Source of the DNA: Streptomyces sp. NBC_01717
GTDB lineage: Bacteria > Actinomycetota > Actinomycetes > Streptomycetales > Streptomycetaceae
NCBI RefSeq assembly: GCF_036248255.1
Contig: NZ_CP109178.1
Coordinates: forward strand, 6,572,001 to 6,636,000
DNA: 64,000 nt
Direction: 5' to 3'
Part shown: piece by piece, positions 46,152 to 55,012 of the stretch
How positions within the stretch are numbered: position 1 is the first letter of the stretch
Layout: every line of letters begins with the position of its first letter
Translations under genes and position numbers: made by a program
The notes under the pieces: model-generated
What the model saw: only the letters and a program-made list of their open reading frames with translations
The model's database searches: none
Told to the model about the DNA's origin: nothing

Positions 46152-48188
46152 ATGGTGGGAAACATTCCCGAGGAGACGACGAGCTTCGTCGGACGCACGG
46201 CGGAACTCGCCCGGCTCGAACACACGCTTGGTACTTGCCGGCTGACCACACTCGTCGGCGCCGGCGGCGTCGGCAAGACCAGACTCGCGGTCCGCGCCGC
46301 CCGGCAGGCCGCACCCGTCCATCGCGACGGAGTCTGGTGGGCGGATCTCTCCCCGCTCCAGGGCGACGGGCCGCTCGTCGCGACCGTGTCCGACGCCGTC
46401 GGGCTCTCGGACCACACCCTGCGCATGCCCATCGACGCCCTGTGCGAATGGCTCACCGACAAACAGCTGTTGCTCATCCTCGACTCCTGCGAACATCTGC
46501 GCCCCTCCTGCGGCCATCTGCTCGGGGAGATCCTCACCACGTCGCCCGGCCTCACCGTGCTCGCCACCAGCAGACAGCCCCTCGACATCAAGGGCGAGCA
46601 ACTCATCGAGGTGGCACCGCTGCCGGTCGAAGGGGCGGCCGACGCACTCACTCTCTTCCAGGACCGGGCCCGTGCCGCGGACCCCGACGTCACCTTCGAC
46701 GCACCCGGGGACGCCGAGGCCTCCGCCGAGATCTGCCGCCGCCTCGAAGGCATTCCGCTCGCCATCGAACTGGCTGCCGGAGGAGTCGGCCGGCACACCG
46801 TCGAGCAGGTCGCCGCACGGATCGGCTCCCGCTTCGACGTACTCACCGACTCCTCCCTGTGGCCGCCGCGCCACCGCACCCTGCGCACCACGATCGGCTG
46901 GAGCCACGAACTCTGCACCCCGCTGGAACGGCTGCTCTGGGCCCGGCTGACCGTCCTGCGGGGCGACTTCGACGAAGCGGCTGCCCGTGAGGTGTGCGCC
47001 GAAGAACCGCTCACCGAGGACGGCGTGGACACCGCGCTGAGAGGACTGGTCGCCAAGTCCGTCGTCAAACGGGACGGGGGGCGGCACCGGATGCTCGACA
47101 CCATCCGTGAGTACGGCCGGATGTGGCTCGCCGAGCTCGGCGAGGAACGCGCCGCCGCCGACCGGCATGCCGCCTGCTTCCTCGGCCTGGCCCGTAGCGC
47201 CCACGCCGGCTGGACCGGCCACCACCAGATCTTCTGGTACCACCGCATCGCCGAGACACACGCCGACCTGTGCGCCGCACTCGAGCACCTGCTCGTCCAC
47301 GACGGCGCCGCCGCCCAGGAGATGGCGGGCCGGATCGGCTTCTTCTGGTGCTGCTGCGGCCACCTGCCCGAGACCCGCAAGTACGCCCAGCGGGCCCTCG
47401 ACGCCGGACCCTCCGAGGGCCCGCACCGCACCCGCCTGCTGTGGGTGCTCGGCGTCTGCGCCTTGCTCCAGGGCGACTACCCGACCGCCCGGCGCCTCGG
47501 CTGCGAATGTTCCGGCGCGGCGGCCCACGACGGAACAGACGAGGGCATCCTCGCCGCCGCCTACCTGCGCGGCCTCACCGACCTGCTGACAGGCCACCCC
47601 GAAACCAGCCTTCGCGAAGTCGCCCGCGTACTGCGGATCACCGAGGGCACCACCCCCGTCGACTCGGCGTACCGGCTGCGCTGCCACCTGATCACCGTCT
47701 TCGCACTGACCGGCCTCGGCCGGCTCGACGAGGCCGCGGAGGCGGCCACAGCCCTGAGGTCGGCCTGCGAAGCACAGGACGAATGCTGGACCCTGTCGTA
47801 CGCCGACTACCAACTGGCGCTGATCGCCCTGCTGCAGGGACGCCCCGAGGCGTCCGCGGCGCACGCCCGGTCGATGCTCGTCGGCAAGCACCGGCTCCGC
47901 GACCGCTTCGGGATCGCCCTCGGCCTGGACGTCCTTGCCGCGGCGATCGCCGCCACGGGCGCGGGCGCCCGCGCCGCCCGGGTGTACGGCACCGGACAGT
48001 CGTACTGGCGCATGGTCGGCCACCCGTTGCGCGGCACCCCCGAGCTCGGCCCGGTCCGCGAGACCTGCGAACGTCAGGCCCGCGCGGCGATCGGCGACGC
48101 CGCCTACCAGCGCGCCTTCGAGCAGGGCCGGGCCGAGAACGCGGAAGTGGGCCTCGCCGCGGCGCTCCAGAGCGAACTGCTCGGCTAA
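46152..48188 (+). CDS. STAND/NB-ARC ATPase with helical repeats and no DNA-binding domain
   Basis: 678 residues. Begins with TSFVGRTAELARLEHTL, Walker A GAGGVGKTRL, Walker B LLLILDSCEHLRP, then a TPR-like C-terminal half ending in the GDAAYQRAFEQGR helix that in related regulators precedes a LuxR helix-turn-helix. Here the protein stops at SELLG and has neither SARP nor LuxR DNA-binding domain. The start is uncertain: ATG 46152 is assumed, but three in-frame GTGs lie just before it (46134, 46140, 46146, a GTGAC-type repeat). It follows the amylase-pullulanase gene; function unknown. Confidence 0.75.
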   Translation: MVGNIPEETTSFVGRTAELARLEHTLGTCRLTTLVGAGGVGKTRLAVRAARQAAPVHRDGVWWADLSPLQGDGPLVATVSDAVGLSDHTLRMPIDALCEWLTDKQLLLILDSCEHLRPSCGHLLGEILTTSPGLTVLATSRQPLDIKGEQLIEVAPLPVEGAADALTLFQDRARAADPDVTFDAPGDAEASAEICRRLEGIPLAIELAAGGVGRHTVEQVAARIGSRFDVLTDSSLWPPRHRTLRTTIGWSHELCTPLERLLWARLTVLRGDFDEAAAREVCAEEPLTEDGVDTALRGLVAKSVVKRDGGRHRMLDTIREYGRMWLAELGEERAAADRHAACFLGLARSAHAGWTGHHQIFWYHRIAETHADLCAALEHLLVHDGAAAQEMAGRIGFFWCCCGHLPETRKYAQRALDAGPSEGPHRTRLLWVLGVCALLQGDYPTARRLGCECSGAAAHDGTDEGILAAAYLRGLTDLLTGHPETSLREVARVLRITEGTTPVDSAYRLRCHLITVFALTGLGRLDEAAEAATALRSACEAQDECWTLSYADYQLALIALLQGRPEASAAHARSMLVGKHRLRDRFGIALGLDVLAAAIAATGAGARAARVYGTGQSYWRMVGHPLRGTPELGPVRETCERQARAAIGDAAYQRAFEQGRAENAEVGLAAALQSELLG

Positions 48189-48294
48189 GGGCTGTCACGC
48201 AGATCACGGCCGGGGCGAATCCCCTTGTGCGGTCGTGCTGATCACCGTAAGGGTGAGATCCGACAACGGCCCGTACCGCACCCTGGAGCGCTTG

Positions 48295-48645
48295 ATGCCG
48301 CAGATCACCGTCGACTACTCCGCCGAACTCGACGACGCCTTCGACCGCCGCGGCTTCGCACAAGCCCTGCACCCGCTGGTCGCCGAGACGGTCACCACGA
48401 AGATTGCCGCCTGCAAGACCCGCTTCCGCCGGGTCGACGAGTCCGTCGTGGCCGACGCCGTCACCGGTGACGCCATCCTGCACATCTCGATCGGCCTGCT
48501 GCCCGGCCGCTCCGGCGAGATCAAGGCACAGCTCACCGAGTCCGTACTGGAGCTGCTGACCGCACACATCAAGCCCACCGACGGCCTCACGGTCCACGCC
48601 TCGGCCGAGACCCGCGACCTGGACCCGTCCTACCGCAAGCGCTGA
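48295..48645 (+). CDS. 5-carboxymethyl-2-hydroxymuconate isomerase family protein
   Basis: 116 residues. After Met removal it starts with Pro (PQITVDYSAEL), the catalytic N-terminal proline of the tautomerase superfamily, and contains HISIGLLPGRS near the C-terminal half as in HpaF-type isomerases. GGAG lies 7 nt before ATG 48295. No other homoprotocatechuate pathway gene is nearby, so its real substrate is uncertain. Confidence 0.85.
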   Translation: MPQITVDYSAELDDAFDRRGFAQALHPLVAETVTTKIAACKTRFRRVDESVVADAVTGDAILHISIGLLPGRSGEIKAQLTESVLELLTAHIKPTDGLTVHASAETRDLDPSYRKR

Positions 48646-48657
48646 CCCGTACCGTCG

Positions 48658-49380
48658 TCAGGACAACCGCTGCGAGGGCACAGCCGGCACGGCGGGCGAC
48701 AAGGCGGAGAGCCGCGTCAGTAGATCTCCGAACGGCCCGTCGACCGGCTCCTCAGCGAGGACCCGCAGCATGATTCCCGCCATCTCCGTGTCGTACGCCG
48801 CACTCACCGCGGCCAGCGCCGCGAAGTCGTGCACCAGCTGCATCTCCAGCTCCGCGCGGGGAATCCGCCGCCCGTCCAGCCAGATCAACGCCGTCGACTC
48901 GGCGAGCGACACCCACGACCGCACGACCAACTCCAGCCGTGCCGGGGGCTCCTCCACCCCCAGGTGGACGAGGATCTGCTCGTACGCCGCCTGCCGTACC
49001 CCGTCGATCATCGCGTTCGCCGTCGACGACCCGACCGCGGGCCCGCCCCGCATCAGCGCGGAGAACCCGGGCCCGTGCTCGTCCACGAAGTCGAAGAACC
49101 GGCTCATGACCCGCAACAGCCGTGCCCCCAGGGGCCCTTCATGCGGTTCCATGAACCGCCCGGCCAACTCGTCGGCCGCCCGACGCAGCGCCGCCTCGTA
49201 CAGGCTCTGCTTCCCCGGGAAGTAGTGGTAGACGAGCGGTCGGGAGATTCCGGCCGCCGCGGCGATCTCGTCGATGGACACCTCGTCGGGGGCGCGGTGG
49301 CTGAACAACTCCAGCGCGACACCGATCAGCTGCTGCCTGCGCTCATCGACGCCCATCCTGCGCCGCACCCCGGTCGTCAT
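48658..49380 (-). CDS. TetR/AcrR family transcriptional regulator
   Basis: 240 residues: helix-turn-helix EVSIDEIAAAAGISRPLVYHYFPGKQ followed by a long ligand-binding domain (RFFDFVDEHGPGFSALMRGG). It converges at its 3' end with the isomerase gene and lies downstream of, and in the same direction as, the reductase and metal-dependent hydrolase genes, which it may control. Confidence 0.88.
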   Translation of the reverse strand: MTTGVRRRMGVDERRQQLIGVALELFSHRAPDEVSIDEIAAAAGISRPLVYHYFPGKQSLYEAALRRAADELAGRFMEPHEGPLGARLLRVMSRFFDFVDEHGPGFSALMRGGPAVGSSTANAMIDGVRQAAYEQILVHLGVEEPPARLELVVRSWVSLAESTALIWLDGRRIPRAELEMQLVHDFAALAAVSAAYDTEMAGIMLRVLAEEPVDGPFGDLLTRLSALSPAVPAVPSQRLS

Positions 49381-49449
49381 GCCACCAGCGTACCGACCGG
49401 GCCGGGAAGGGGGCTCGGCGGTGTCCGGGCGGCCTGCGCCCGCGCCGGC

Positions 49450-50529
49450 CTACAGATCCAGCACCAGCCGTTCCCCCCGGCACCGCGACACGCAGATCAG
49501 CATCGAGTCGTCGCGTTCCGAGTCCGTCAGGAGTTCGTCGCGGTGATCTATCTCGCCCTCCAGGACGCGCTGTTGGCACGTTCCGCAGAAGCCCTGTTCG
49601 CAGGAGTACGAGACATACGGAAGTTCCTCGCGGACCGCTGCCAGGATCGACTGGCCGGCCGCGACCCGGACCGTACGGCCGGCGCGGTGCAGTTCCACCT
49701 CGAAGTCGCCGGAGCCGGCCGGTGACGTGGCCGCCGCCGTGAAGCGTTCCAGGTGCAGGGTGCAGTCCGTGGGAAGTGCGGCCGTGACCGCGTCCATCAG
49801 GGGTTCCGGGCCGCAGCAATAGACCGCCGTGCCGGGCGCGAGGCCTGTGAGGGCTGCCGCTGCGTCCGGGTGGCCGGATTCGTCCTCCGGTACGACCGTG
49901 ACGCGGTTGCCTTCCGCGCCGAGCTTCTCGATCTCGTCCAGGAACGGCATCGAGGCGCGCGTACGGCCTCCGTAGAGCAGCCGCCAGTCGGTGCCGGAGG
50001 CGGCAACCGCCCGCAGCATCGGGAGGATCGGGGTGATGCCGATGCCGCCCGCGACGAAGACGTACGCGGGGGCTCCGGTGATGAGCGGGAAGCGGTTGCG
50101 GGGGCCGCGGATCTCGATCTCCACGCCCTCGTGCAGCTGGGCGTGGACCTCACGCGAACCGCCGCGGCCGTCCTCGGCCAGGCGGGTCGCGACCGTGTAC
50201 GTGTCGGGCGCGGCCGGGTCGCCACAGAGCGAGTACTGACGCACCAGGCCCGAGGGGAGGACGAGGTCCAGGTGGGCGCCGGGCTGCCAGGCGGGGAGGT
50301 CCGGGCCCTCCAGGCGGAGTTGGACCACGCCGTCCGCGGGCGTGGTCCGCTCGGTGATCAGCAGGCGGCGGGTGGTGGTGGAGCGGCGGCCGGAGTGACC
50401 CGAGACCGGTTCCTCCAGGGCCGGCAGTGGCCACAGCGGGGACTTCTCGATGCGCCGGTGCAGGGCGCGCTTGGCGAGCAGCGCGGCGCCGGCCACGAGG
50501 ACGACGGTGCGCAGGCGGGGCAGGGCCAT
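49450..50529 (-). CDS. oxidoreductase with FAD/NAD-binding and 2Fe-2S ferredoxin domains
   Basis: 359 residues. N-terminal membrane or signal-like stretch (LRTVVLVAGAALLA), FAD motif RQYSLCGDP, NAD domain with FVAGGIGITPILPMLRA and YCCGPEPLMDAV, and a C-terminal plant-type 2Fe-2S domain (SCEQGFCGTCQ plus a final Cys in LICVSRC). This is the PDR/VanB reductase architecture that passes electrons from NAD(P)H to an oxygenase. It starts 3 nt after the metal-dependent hydrolase stop and so is in the same operon; the partner might be that di-iron-like protein. Confidence 0.88.
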   Translation of the reverse strand: MALPRLRTVVLVAGAALLAKRALHRRIEKSPLWPLPALEEPVSGHSGRRSTTTRRLLITERTTPADGVVQLRLEGPDLPAWQPGAHLDLVLPSGLVRQYSLCGDPAAPDTYTVATRLAEDGRGGSREVHAQLHEGVEIEIRGPRNRFPLITGAPAYVFVAGGIGITPILPMLRAVAASGTDWRLLYGGRTRASMPFLDEIEKLGAEGNRVTVVPEDESGHPDAAAALTGLAPGTAVYCCGPEPLMDAVTAALPTDCTLHLERFTAAATSPAGSGDFEVELHRAGRTVRVAAGQSILAAVREELPYVSYSCEQGFCGTCQQRVLEGEIDHRDELLTDSERDDSMLICVSRCRGERLVLDL

Positions 50530-50532
50530 GGG

Positions 50533-51438
50533 TCAGTGGGTTCCCGTCGTACGGGCCTCGGCTGCCAGGGCCGCGGGCGAGTGGGCGAGATAGTCGACGG
50601 CCTGCGCCGTACTGCCCTCCTGGGAGGGGTGGTAGGAGTGGCTCAGATAGCGCGGGATGGAGCGCAGCAGGGCAGGCGTGGAGGGCAGGGTGCCGCGCTT
50701 GCCGCTGTCGTAGAACGCCTTGAACGACGCCTTGCCGTCCAGCAGACTGGGGTCGTTCTCCATGAAGAAGCGGACACCGCGCTGCCAGAGGAAGACCAGG
50801 GCGGAGAAGGCCAGCCCCCAGGTGCGCACCCGGCGCCGGTAGCCGCCGTCGACATGCATGAAGACCTCGAAGGCCACCGAGCGGTGTTCGACCTCCTCCG
50901 CGCCGTGCCAGCGCAGCAGGTCCAGCATGGTGGGGTCGGCCCCCTTGCGGTCCAGGGCCTCGGAGTTCAGGATCCAGTCGCCGAGAAACGCCGTGTAGTG
51001 CTCGATCGCCGCGATGATCGCCACCCGCTCCATCAGCCACCACCTGCGGGCGCGCCCCGGCGGCAGCGTCCGGTCGCCGAGCAGCTTCTCGAAGAACCAG
51101 TCGACCTGTGCGGTGTACGGGGTCGGGTCGAGCCCGAGCTTCTTGAGGTGGGGGAGCACGTCGTCGTGGGCCTGGGAGTGCACGGCCTCCTGGCCGATGA
51201 ACCCGATCACGTCGCGTCGCAGCTGCTCGTCATGGATGTACGGAAGCACCTGCCGGTACACGTGGATGAACCAGCGCTCCCCGGCCGGGAGCAGCAGATG
51301 GAGCACATTCATCGTGTGCGTGCTGAAGGGGTCGCCCGGCACCCAGTGGAGGGGAGTCTTCTCCCAGGCGAACGAGACCTTGCGGGCCTTCAGCTCGGTT
51401 CGCTCCGACGCGACCGCCGCTGGCTGCGTGTTAGACAT
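50533..51438 (-). CDS. metal-dependent hydrolase family protein (PF10118 type)
   Basis: 301 residues, all-helical, rich in conserved Glu and His: LLLPAGERWFIHVYR, IGFIGQEAVHSQAHD, AIEHYTAF and WHGAEEVEHRSVAFEV. The E..E..H pattern resembles a di-iron carboxylate centre, although the family is named metal-dependent hydrolase. ATG 51438 (MSNTQPAA) fits the family start; the longer frame to 51663 is Arg-rich non-homologous sequence. It is followed after 3 nt by the ferredoxin reductase, suggesting an oxidase/reductase pair, which is an inference. Confidence 0.82.
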   Translation of the reverse strand: MSNTQPAAVASERTELKARKVSFAWEKTPLHWVPGDPFSTHTMNVLHLLLPAGERWFIHVYRQVLPYIHDEQLRRDVIGFIGQEAVHSQAHDDVLPHLKKLGLDPTPYTAQVDWFFEKLLGDRTLPPGRARRWWLMERVAIIAAIEHYTAFLGDWILNSEALDRKGADPTMLDLLRWHGAEEVEHRSVAFEVFMHVDGGYRRRVRTWGLAFSALVFLWQRGVRFFMENDPSLLDGKASFKAFYDSGKRGTLPSTPALLRSIPRYLSHSYHPSQEGSTAQAVDYLAHSPAALAAEARTTGTH

Positions 51439-51441
51439 GTT

Positions 51442-51455
51442 GTCAATGTACTGAC
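51442..51455. promoter_or_regulatory. candidate operator at the hydrolase start
   Basis: GTCA-N6-TGAC overlaps the 5' end of the hydrolase transcript, 4 nt before the start codon. Weak (4-bp arms); listed because a TetR gene is in the same cluster. Confidence 0.25.
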
Positions 51456-51613
51456 GGGTACGCGGGGGGAACAGGGGCGTGCAGCGAATTCCTGCAGGCG
51501 CGGACCGGTGGGTGACGGAGGGCGTTGTCCGTTGCGTTCGTCCCAGCGGCTGCCGGTAGTTCGCCCCGGACCGTGCCCGGTCGGCGGTTCGGCCGAAGCC
51601 GACGCGTACGCGT

Positions 51614-51657
51614 CGGGCCCGTGGCGGTCCTCCTCGGTGGAGGGCGCCACGGGCCCG
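51614..51657 (-). terminator. terminator of the His-rich repeat gene
   Basis: CGGGCCCGTGGCG and CGCCACGGGCCCG, perfect 13-bp stem, 18-nt loop, 25 nt past the stop. Confidence 0.8.
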
Positions 51658-51681
51658 GTTCAAACTGCGGTTCGGATCGGA

Positions 51682-52002
51682 TCAGCGGTGGTTGTGGCCC
51701 CAGCGGTCGTGGCCCCAGCGTCCGTGGTTGCGGTTGTCGTGGCCCCAGCGTCCGTGGTCACGGCGGTCGTGGCCCCAGCGTCCGTGGTCACGGCGGTTGT
51801 GGCCCCAGCGTCCGTCGTCCCAGCGGTTGTGGCCCCAGCGTCCGTCGTCCCGACGGTCGCCATCCCCGTGCCGACCGTCCTTGACCTGCACGGAGTGGGC
51901 AACGCCGACAGCGCTGGGGGCGGCGGCCTGAGCTGCGCCGGCACCACCCAGCACGACGACGGCGGCCACACAGACGGCGGCAGCGAAGCGTGGAACATGC
52001 AT
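51682..52002 (-). CDS. small secreted His/Arg/Trp-rich tandem-repeat protein
   Basis: 106 residues. A clear signal peptide (VCVAAVVVLGGAGAAQAAA, cleavage near residue 27), a short mature N-terminus (SAVGVAHSVQVKDG), then about seven copies of a nine-residue unit DGRWGHNRR/D encoded by a 27-nt DNA repeat. The mature protein is strongly basic with regularly spaced Trp-Gly-His. GGAGA lies 6 nt before ATG 52002. No family known to me; metal, heme or nucleic-acid binding are guesses. It has its own terminator and is monocistronic. Confidence 0.75.
   Translation of the reverse strand: MHVPRFAAAVCVAAVVVLGGAGAAQAAAPSAVGVAHSVQVKDGRHGDGDRRDDGRWGHNRWDDGRWGHNRRDHGRWGHDRRDHGRWGHDNRNHGRWGHDRWGHNHR
51685..51880 (-). 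repeat. 27-nt tandem repeat encoding RWGH units
   Basis: Unit GTGGCCCCAGCGTCCGTGGT plus 7 nt, repeated about seven times in frame with small differences, all within the small secreted protein gene. Confidence 0.8.
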
Positions 52003-52380
52003 GGAAATCTCCTGTCGCAGCAGGCGGCGAAGCGCCTGCTCGGATTTGACCTCGCAACCGTCGCCCCCCGACGACCGATAACGACCGCGCCACGCGCTCC
52101 AAGACACCCGATCTGCTGCAATGCAGCCGGTAGTGGAACCGGGTCCTGTAGGCAATCCGTGGACCTCCGTTCGCCTCCCCCGTCCCCTCCCGTGTCCGTC
52201 GCCATCCGCCCTTCGGCACCCCGCCCCACCTGCTGGTTCTCGCCGAGGTATCGGGGGTGCGCCCGTGCGGCGGCGACTGCGCGCCCCGCTCTGCGGGCGC
52301 GCCGGACGGTCCGCCGCCGCGCGCCATTCGGCCGAGCAGAGGATCACGGCGTGCAGCACGGGAAGGGCACGGCGGCATGG

Positions 52381-54351
52381 TCAGCGCAGGGCGCCGACCC
52401 GGCTCCCGTTCGCCAGCAGTCCGCTCAGCTGCGCCCGGTCGCCCGCCTGTGCCGGTACCGCGAGCAGATGCCCCTGCGCCCGGCCCCCCACCCCGCCGGA
52501 CGTCGTCAGCGACGCGAACTCCTCGCTGCCCGCCGCCAGTACGTACCACCGGCCGCCACGCGACTTCCACAGCACACCCGCCAGCACCCGCGGATCCCGC
52601 GCCCCGCAGGCCGGTGAATCCTCGGCGCGCGCCGCGACGGCTCCCGGCGACACCACACCGCCAGCGGCGGGCAACGTCGACGAGGCCTGGAACTGGGCGA
52701 GAACCCTGCTCCCCGTGCCCCGCCAGGTCTCCGCCCGGGTGCACAGCCACTGCGCGTAGCCGTTGCCCTCGGGCAGCCACTGCCGGGCGTACGGCCAGGA
52801 GTTCACCGACCGTACGCCGCGCGACCGGACCGCCGTCAGCAGACAGGCGGTCCGCGCCCAGCTCTCCCGCTCCGCCCGCCCGGACACGTCGTGCGGCGCC
52901 GACGGCGACCCCGAGGTCAGCCGGGCCGGGGCGAGTTCGCCGAGGTCCGTCAGCAGCCGGGTCGAGGTACCGGCGTGCATCTCGACGGCGGGCCAGGAGC
53001 GGCAGCGCGTGGCAGTTGCCGGGCTCGGCAGGGCATCCGTGACGCCGTTGCGGTCGCGGTGCAGCGCCCGTGCGGCCCGGGCGGGAGCGAGCAGATTCCG
53101 TACGGACACCCTGCGTACCCAGGGCGCGGTCAGATAGCGGACCGTGCGGGGCCCACGGCTCACGATCAGGGCGTCGGCGGAGGTCGCGTCCGCGCTGTCG
53201 ACCCGCGCGAAGTCGAGCGCCGCGCCCTGCGCCGGATCGGCGTTGCGTGCCTCCGCGTACCGCACGATGCGCAGCCCGTCGTAGAACAGCACGACGGAGG
53301 CCGTCCCCACCTCGCCGGCGTACAGCAGCTGCGGGGAGCCCATCGGTGGCCCGACCGGCGTGCCCGGCGTCGTCGACGACCGCACCGCTGTGCCGGGACG
53401 CGCCCAGACGGAGAGTGCGCGCCGCAGCAGTCGGGCGTCGTCGGTGCGGTCCCCGCGGGTGGGCCAGGCGGTGAAGTCGGTACGGGGCGAGCGCTGCCAG
53501 AAAGCCGGCGCCACACGTCGCAACGCCGCAGGTTTCAGGGCCTGTTCGGCCGCAGGGTTACGGGCGTACAGGGGCGCGGACGTCTGGTCCCGGCCCCAGC
53601 CGTTGCCGGGCAGACCCAGCAGCGCCCCGCACACCAGCAGTGCGGCGACCGCCGCCAGCGCAGCCTTCGCGTGCTGGCGGCGGCGCAGCAGATCCGGCGG
53701 GCGGGCCTGAAGGGAACAGGGGTCGAACTCCGTGGAGGCCAGCAGCGCGTACGGCGCCGCCACCGTGTCGGCCTCCATCAGCGCCGCCTGCGGGTCCGCC
53801 ACTCCGGCGGCGGCGAGCACCCGCCGTACCTCGCCGTCCGCGAGACCCTCCAGGCCGCGCAGGACGTGCGCCGCGCGCGCCGGTCCGGACAGCGCCGACA
53901 GTGCCTGGTCCAGGGCGAGTTCGTCCGCGCCGCCGGAGTGCGGGAACAGTCGCAGACCCCAGACCAGCGGCAGCAGCGGCGGCAGTTGGGCCCGTCGCGG
54001 CCACGCCGGCCGGCGCAGGGGGAGGCCCGCCTGCAGGGCGGTACGCAGTACCCGTTGCCGGATGAGCGCATACCCCGGGTCGACCCCGGTCGCACCGACG
54101 GGCCGGCGGGGGAGCGGGATGCCGTCCCCGGCGGCGAACGCCGTCCGGCGTCCCAGCGGCAGGGACCGCTGGGCGAGTGAGTGGGCGGTCAGCACGCGGC
54201 GGTTGCGGCCGAGGGAGGGCGGCAGTACGAGATAGCCGAGCCGGACCAGCCGCGGATAGTGCTCGACGAGCGCCGCTTCGGCCTGCTCCACATCGACCTG
54301 CTCGCCATCCACCGGGGCGGCGGCGGAAGGTACTTCTGGCAGTGGGCGCAC
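52381..54351 (-). CDS. membrane protein with sigma-factor-like cytoplasmic region and large exported domain
   Basis: 656 residues starting at GTG. Residues about 24-65 (AALVEHYPRLVRLGYLVLPP) resemble the opening of sigma-70 region 2, and about 145-195 (LSALSGPARAAHVLRGLEGL then ADGEVRRVLAAAGV) resemble ECF sigma region 4. One membrane helix follows at about 229-247 behind an RRR stop, then some 400 residues outside with scattered Cys and no family I recognise. It is divergent from a lipoprotein gene. The sigma resemblance is by eye, and the DNA-contacting residues look degenerate, so it may be a membrane-held pseudo-sigma or sensor. Confidence 0.6.
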   Translation of the reverse strand: MRPLPEVPSAAAPVDGEQVDVEQAEAALVEHYPRLVRLGYLVLPPSLGRNRRVLTAHSLAQRSLPLGRRTAFAAGDGIPLPRRPVGATGVDPGYALIRQRVLRTALQAGLPLRRPAWPRRAQLPPLLPLVWGLRLFPHSGGADELALDQALSALSGPARAAHVLRGLEGLADGEVRRVLAAAGVADPQAALMEADTVAAPYALLASTEFDPCSLQARPPDLLRRRQHAKAALAAVAALLVCGALLGLPGNGWGRDQTSAPLYARNPAAEQALKPAALRRVAPAFWQRSPRTDFTAWPTRGDRTDDARLLRRALSVWARPGTAVRSSTTPGTPVGPPMGSPQLLYAGEVGTASVVLFYDGLRIVRYAEARNADPAQGAALDFARVDSADATSADALIVSRGPRTVRYLTAPWVRRVSVRNLLAPARAARALHRDRNGVTDALPSPATATRCRSWPAVEMHAGTSTRLLTDLGELAPARLTSGSPSAPHDVSGRAERESWARTACLLTAVRSRGVRSVNSWPYARQWLPEGNGYAQWLCTRAETWRGTGSRVLAQFQASSTLPAAGGVVSPGAVAARAEDSPACGARDPRVLAGVLWKSRGGRWYVLAAGSEEFASLTTSGGVGGRAQGHLLAVPAQAGDRAQLSGLLANGSRVGALR

Positions 54352-54459
54352 GTTCAGCAGAACGAGCGAATCGTGCGATGGTCACTCCGGCGTACGGCCG
54401 CTGCTGTCCGATCCGGCCGTTCGGCCGCGCCGATGGGAGCGAAGGGGCACGATGGCCGG

Positions 54460-54972
54460 ATGGTGACGCAGTTGGAGATGCGACGAGGACGTGGTTCCGG
54501 GGCCGGTGGGTTCAAGGCCGGCAGGCTCGGGATCCGGGCGGCCGCGGCCGCCCTCGCGAGCCTGGCCCTTCTCACGGCCTGTTCGGCCGGCGGGAACGGC
54601 GACGACAAGCCGGACGTCCCGCCGACCGCGACCGGCAGCCTGGAGCAGCTGGCCACGAAGGCGCAGTGCAAGCCGAACATCCAGACCGACGCGCAGGAAC
54701 TGCGCCAGGCCAACTGCACGACGGACGACGGACGTTATGTGCTGGCCACCTTCGCCACCGACCGCGGGCAGCGCGAGTGGATCAACGAGGCCAACGACTA
54801 CGGCGGCTCGTACCTCGTCGGCCGGAAGTGGGTCGCCGTCGGCGAGCCGAACGTGGTCGCAGCGCTGCGCGGCCGGCTCGGGGGGACGGTGGAGACCGCC
54901 TCGCCGCACCACTCGGGGAGTAGTGGCAGTGGGGGGAGCGAGGGAGGGCACTCCGGTCACCACGGGAGCTGA
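54460..54972 (+). CDS. secreted lipoprotein, unknown function
   Basis: 170 residues. Long n-region (MVTQLEMRRGRGSGAG), hydrophobic core and lipobox LTAC (about residue 45). The mature part has two Cys (QCKPNIQ and NCTTDD) that could form a disulphide, a GRYVLATFATDRGQREW strand-rich segment and a Ser/Gly/His-rich tail (HHSGSSGSGGSEGGHSGHH). ATG 54460 has AAGGGG about 12 nt upstream; GTG 54463 is alternative. It is divergent from the sigma-like membrane protein, so the two may share a promoter region and function. Confidence 0.75.
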   Translation: MVTQLEMRRGRGSGAGGFKAGRLGIRAAAAALASLALLTACSAGGNGDDKPDVPPTATGSLEQLATKAQCKPNIQTDAQELRQANCTTDDGRYVLATFATDRGQREWINEANDYGGSYLVGRKWVAVGEPNVVAALRGRLGGTVETASPHHSGSSGSGGSEGGHSGHHGS

Positions 54973-55012
54973 CCGCGCAGGTTGGAGGGGGTGGGGTGCT
55001 GCAGAGGGGGAA

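Noticed and set aside
51685..51880. CRISPR-like array
   Set aside because: The 27-nt repeats are directly adjacent with no unique spacers and stay in frame within a secreted protein gene.
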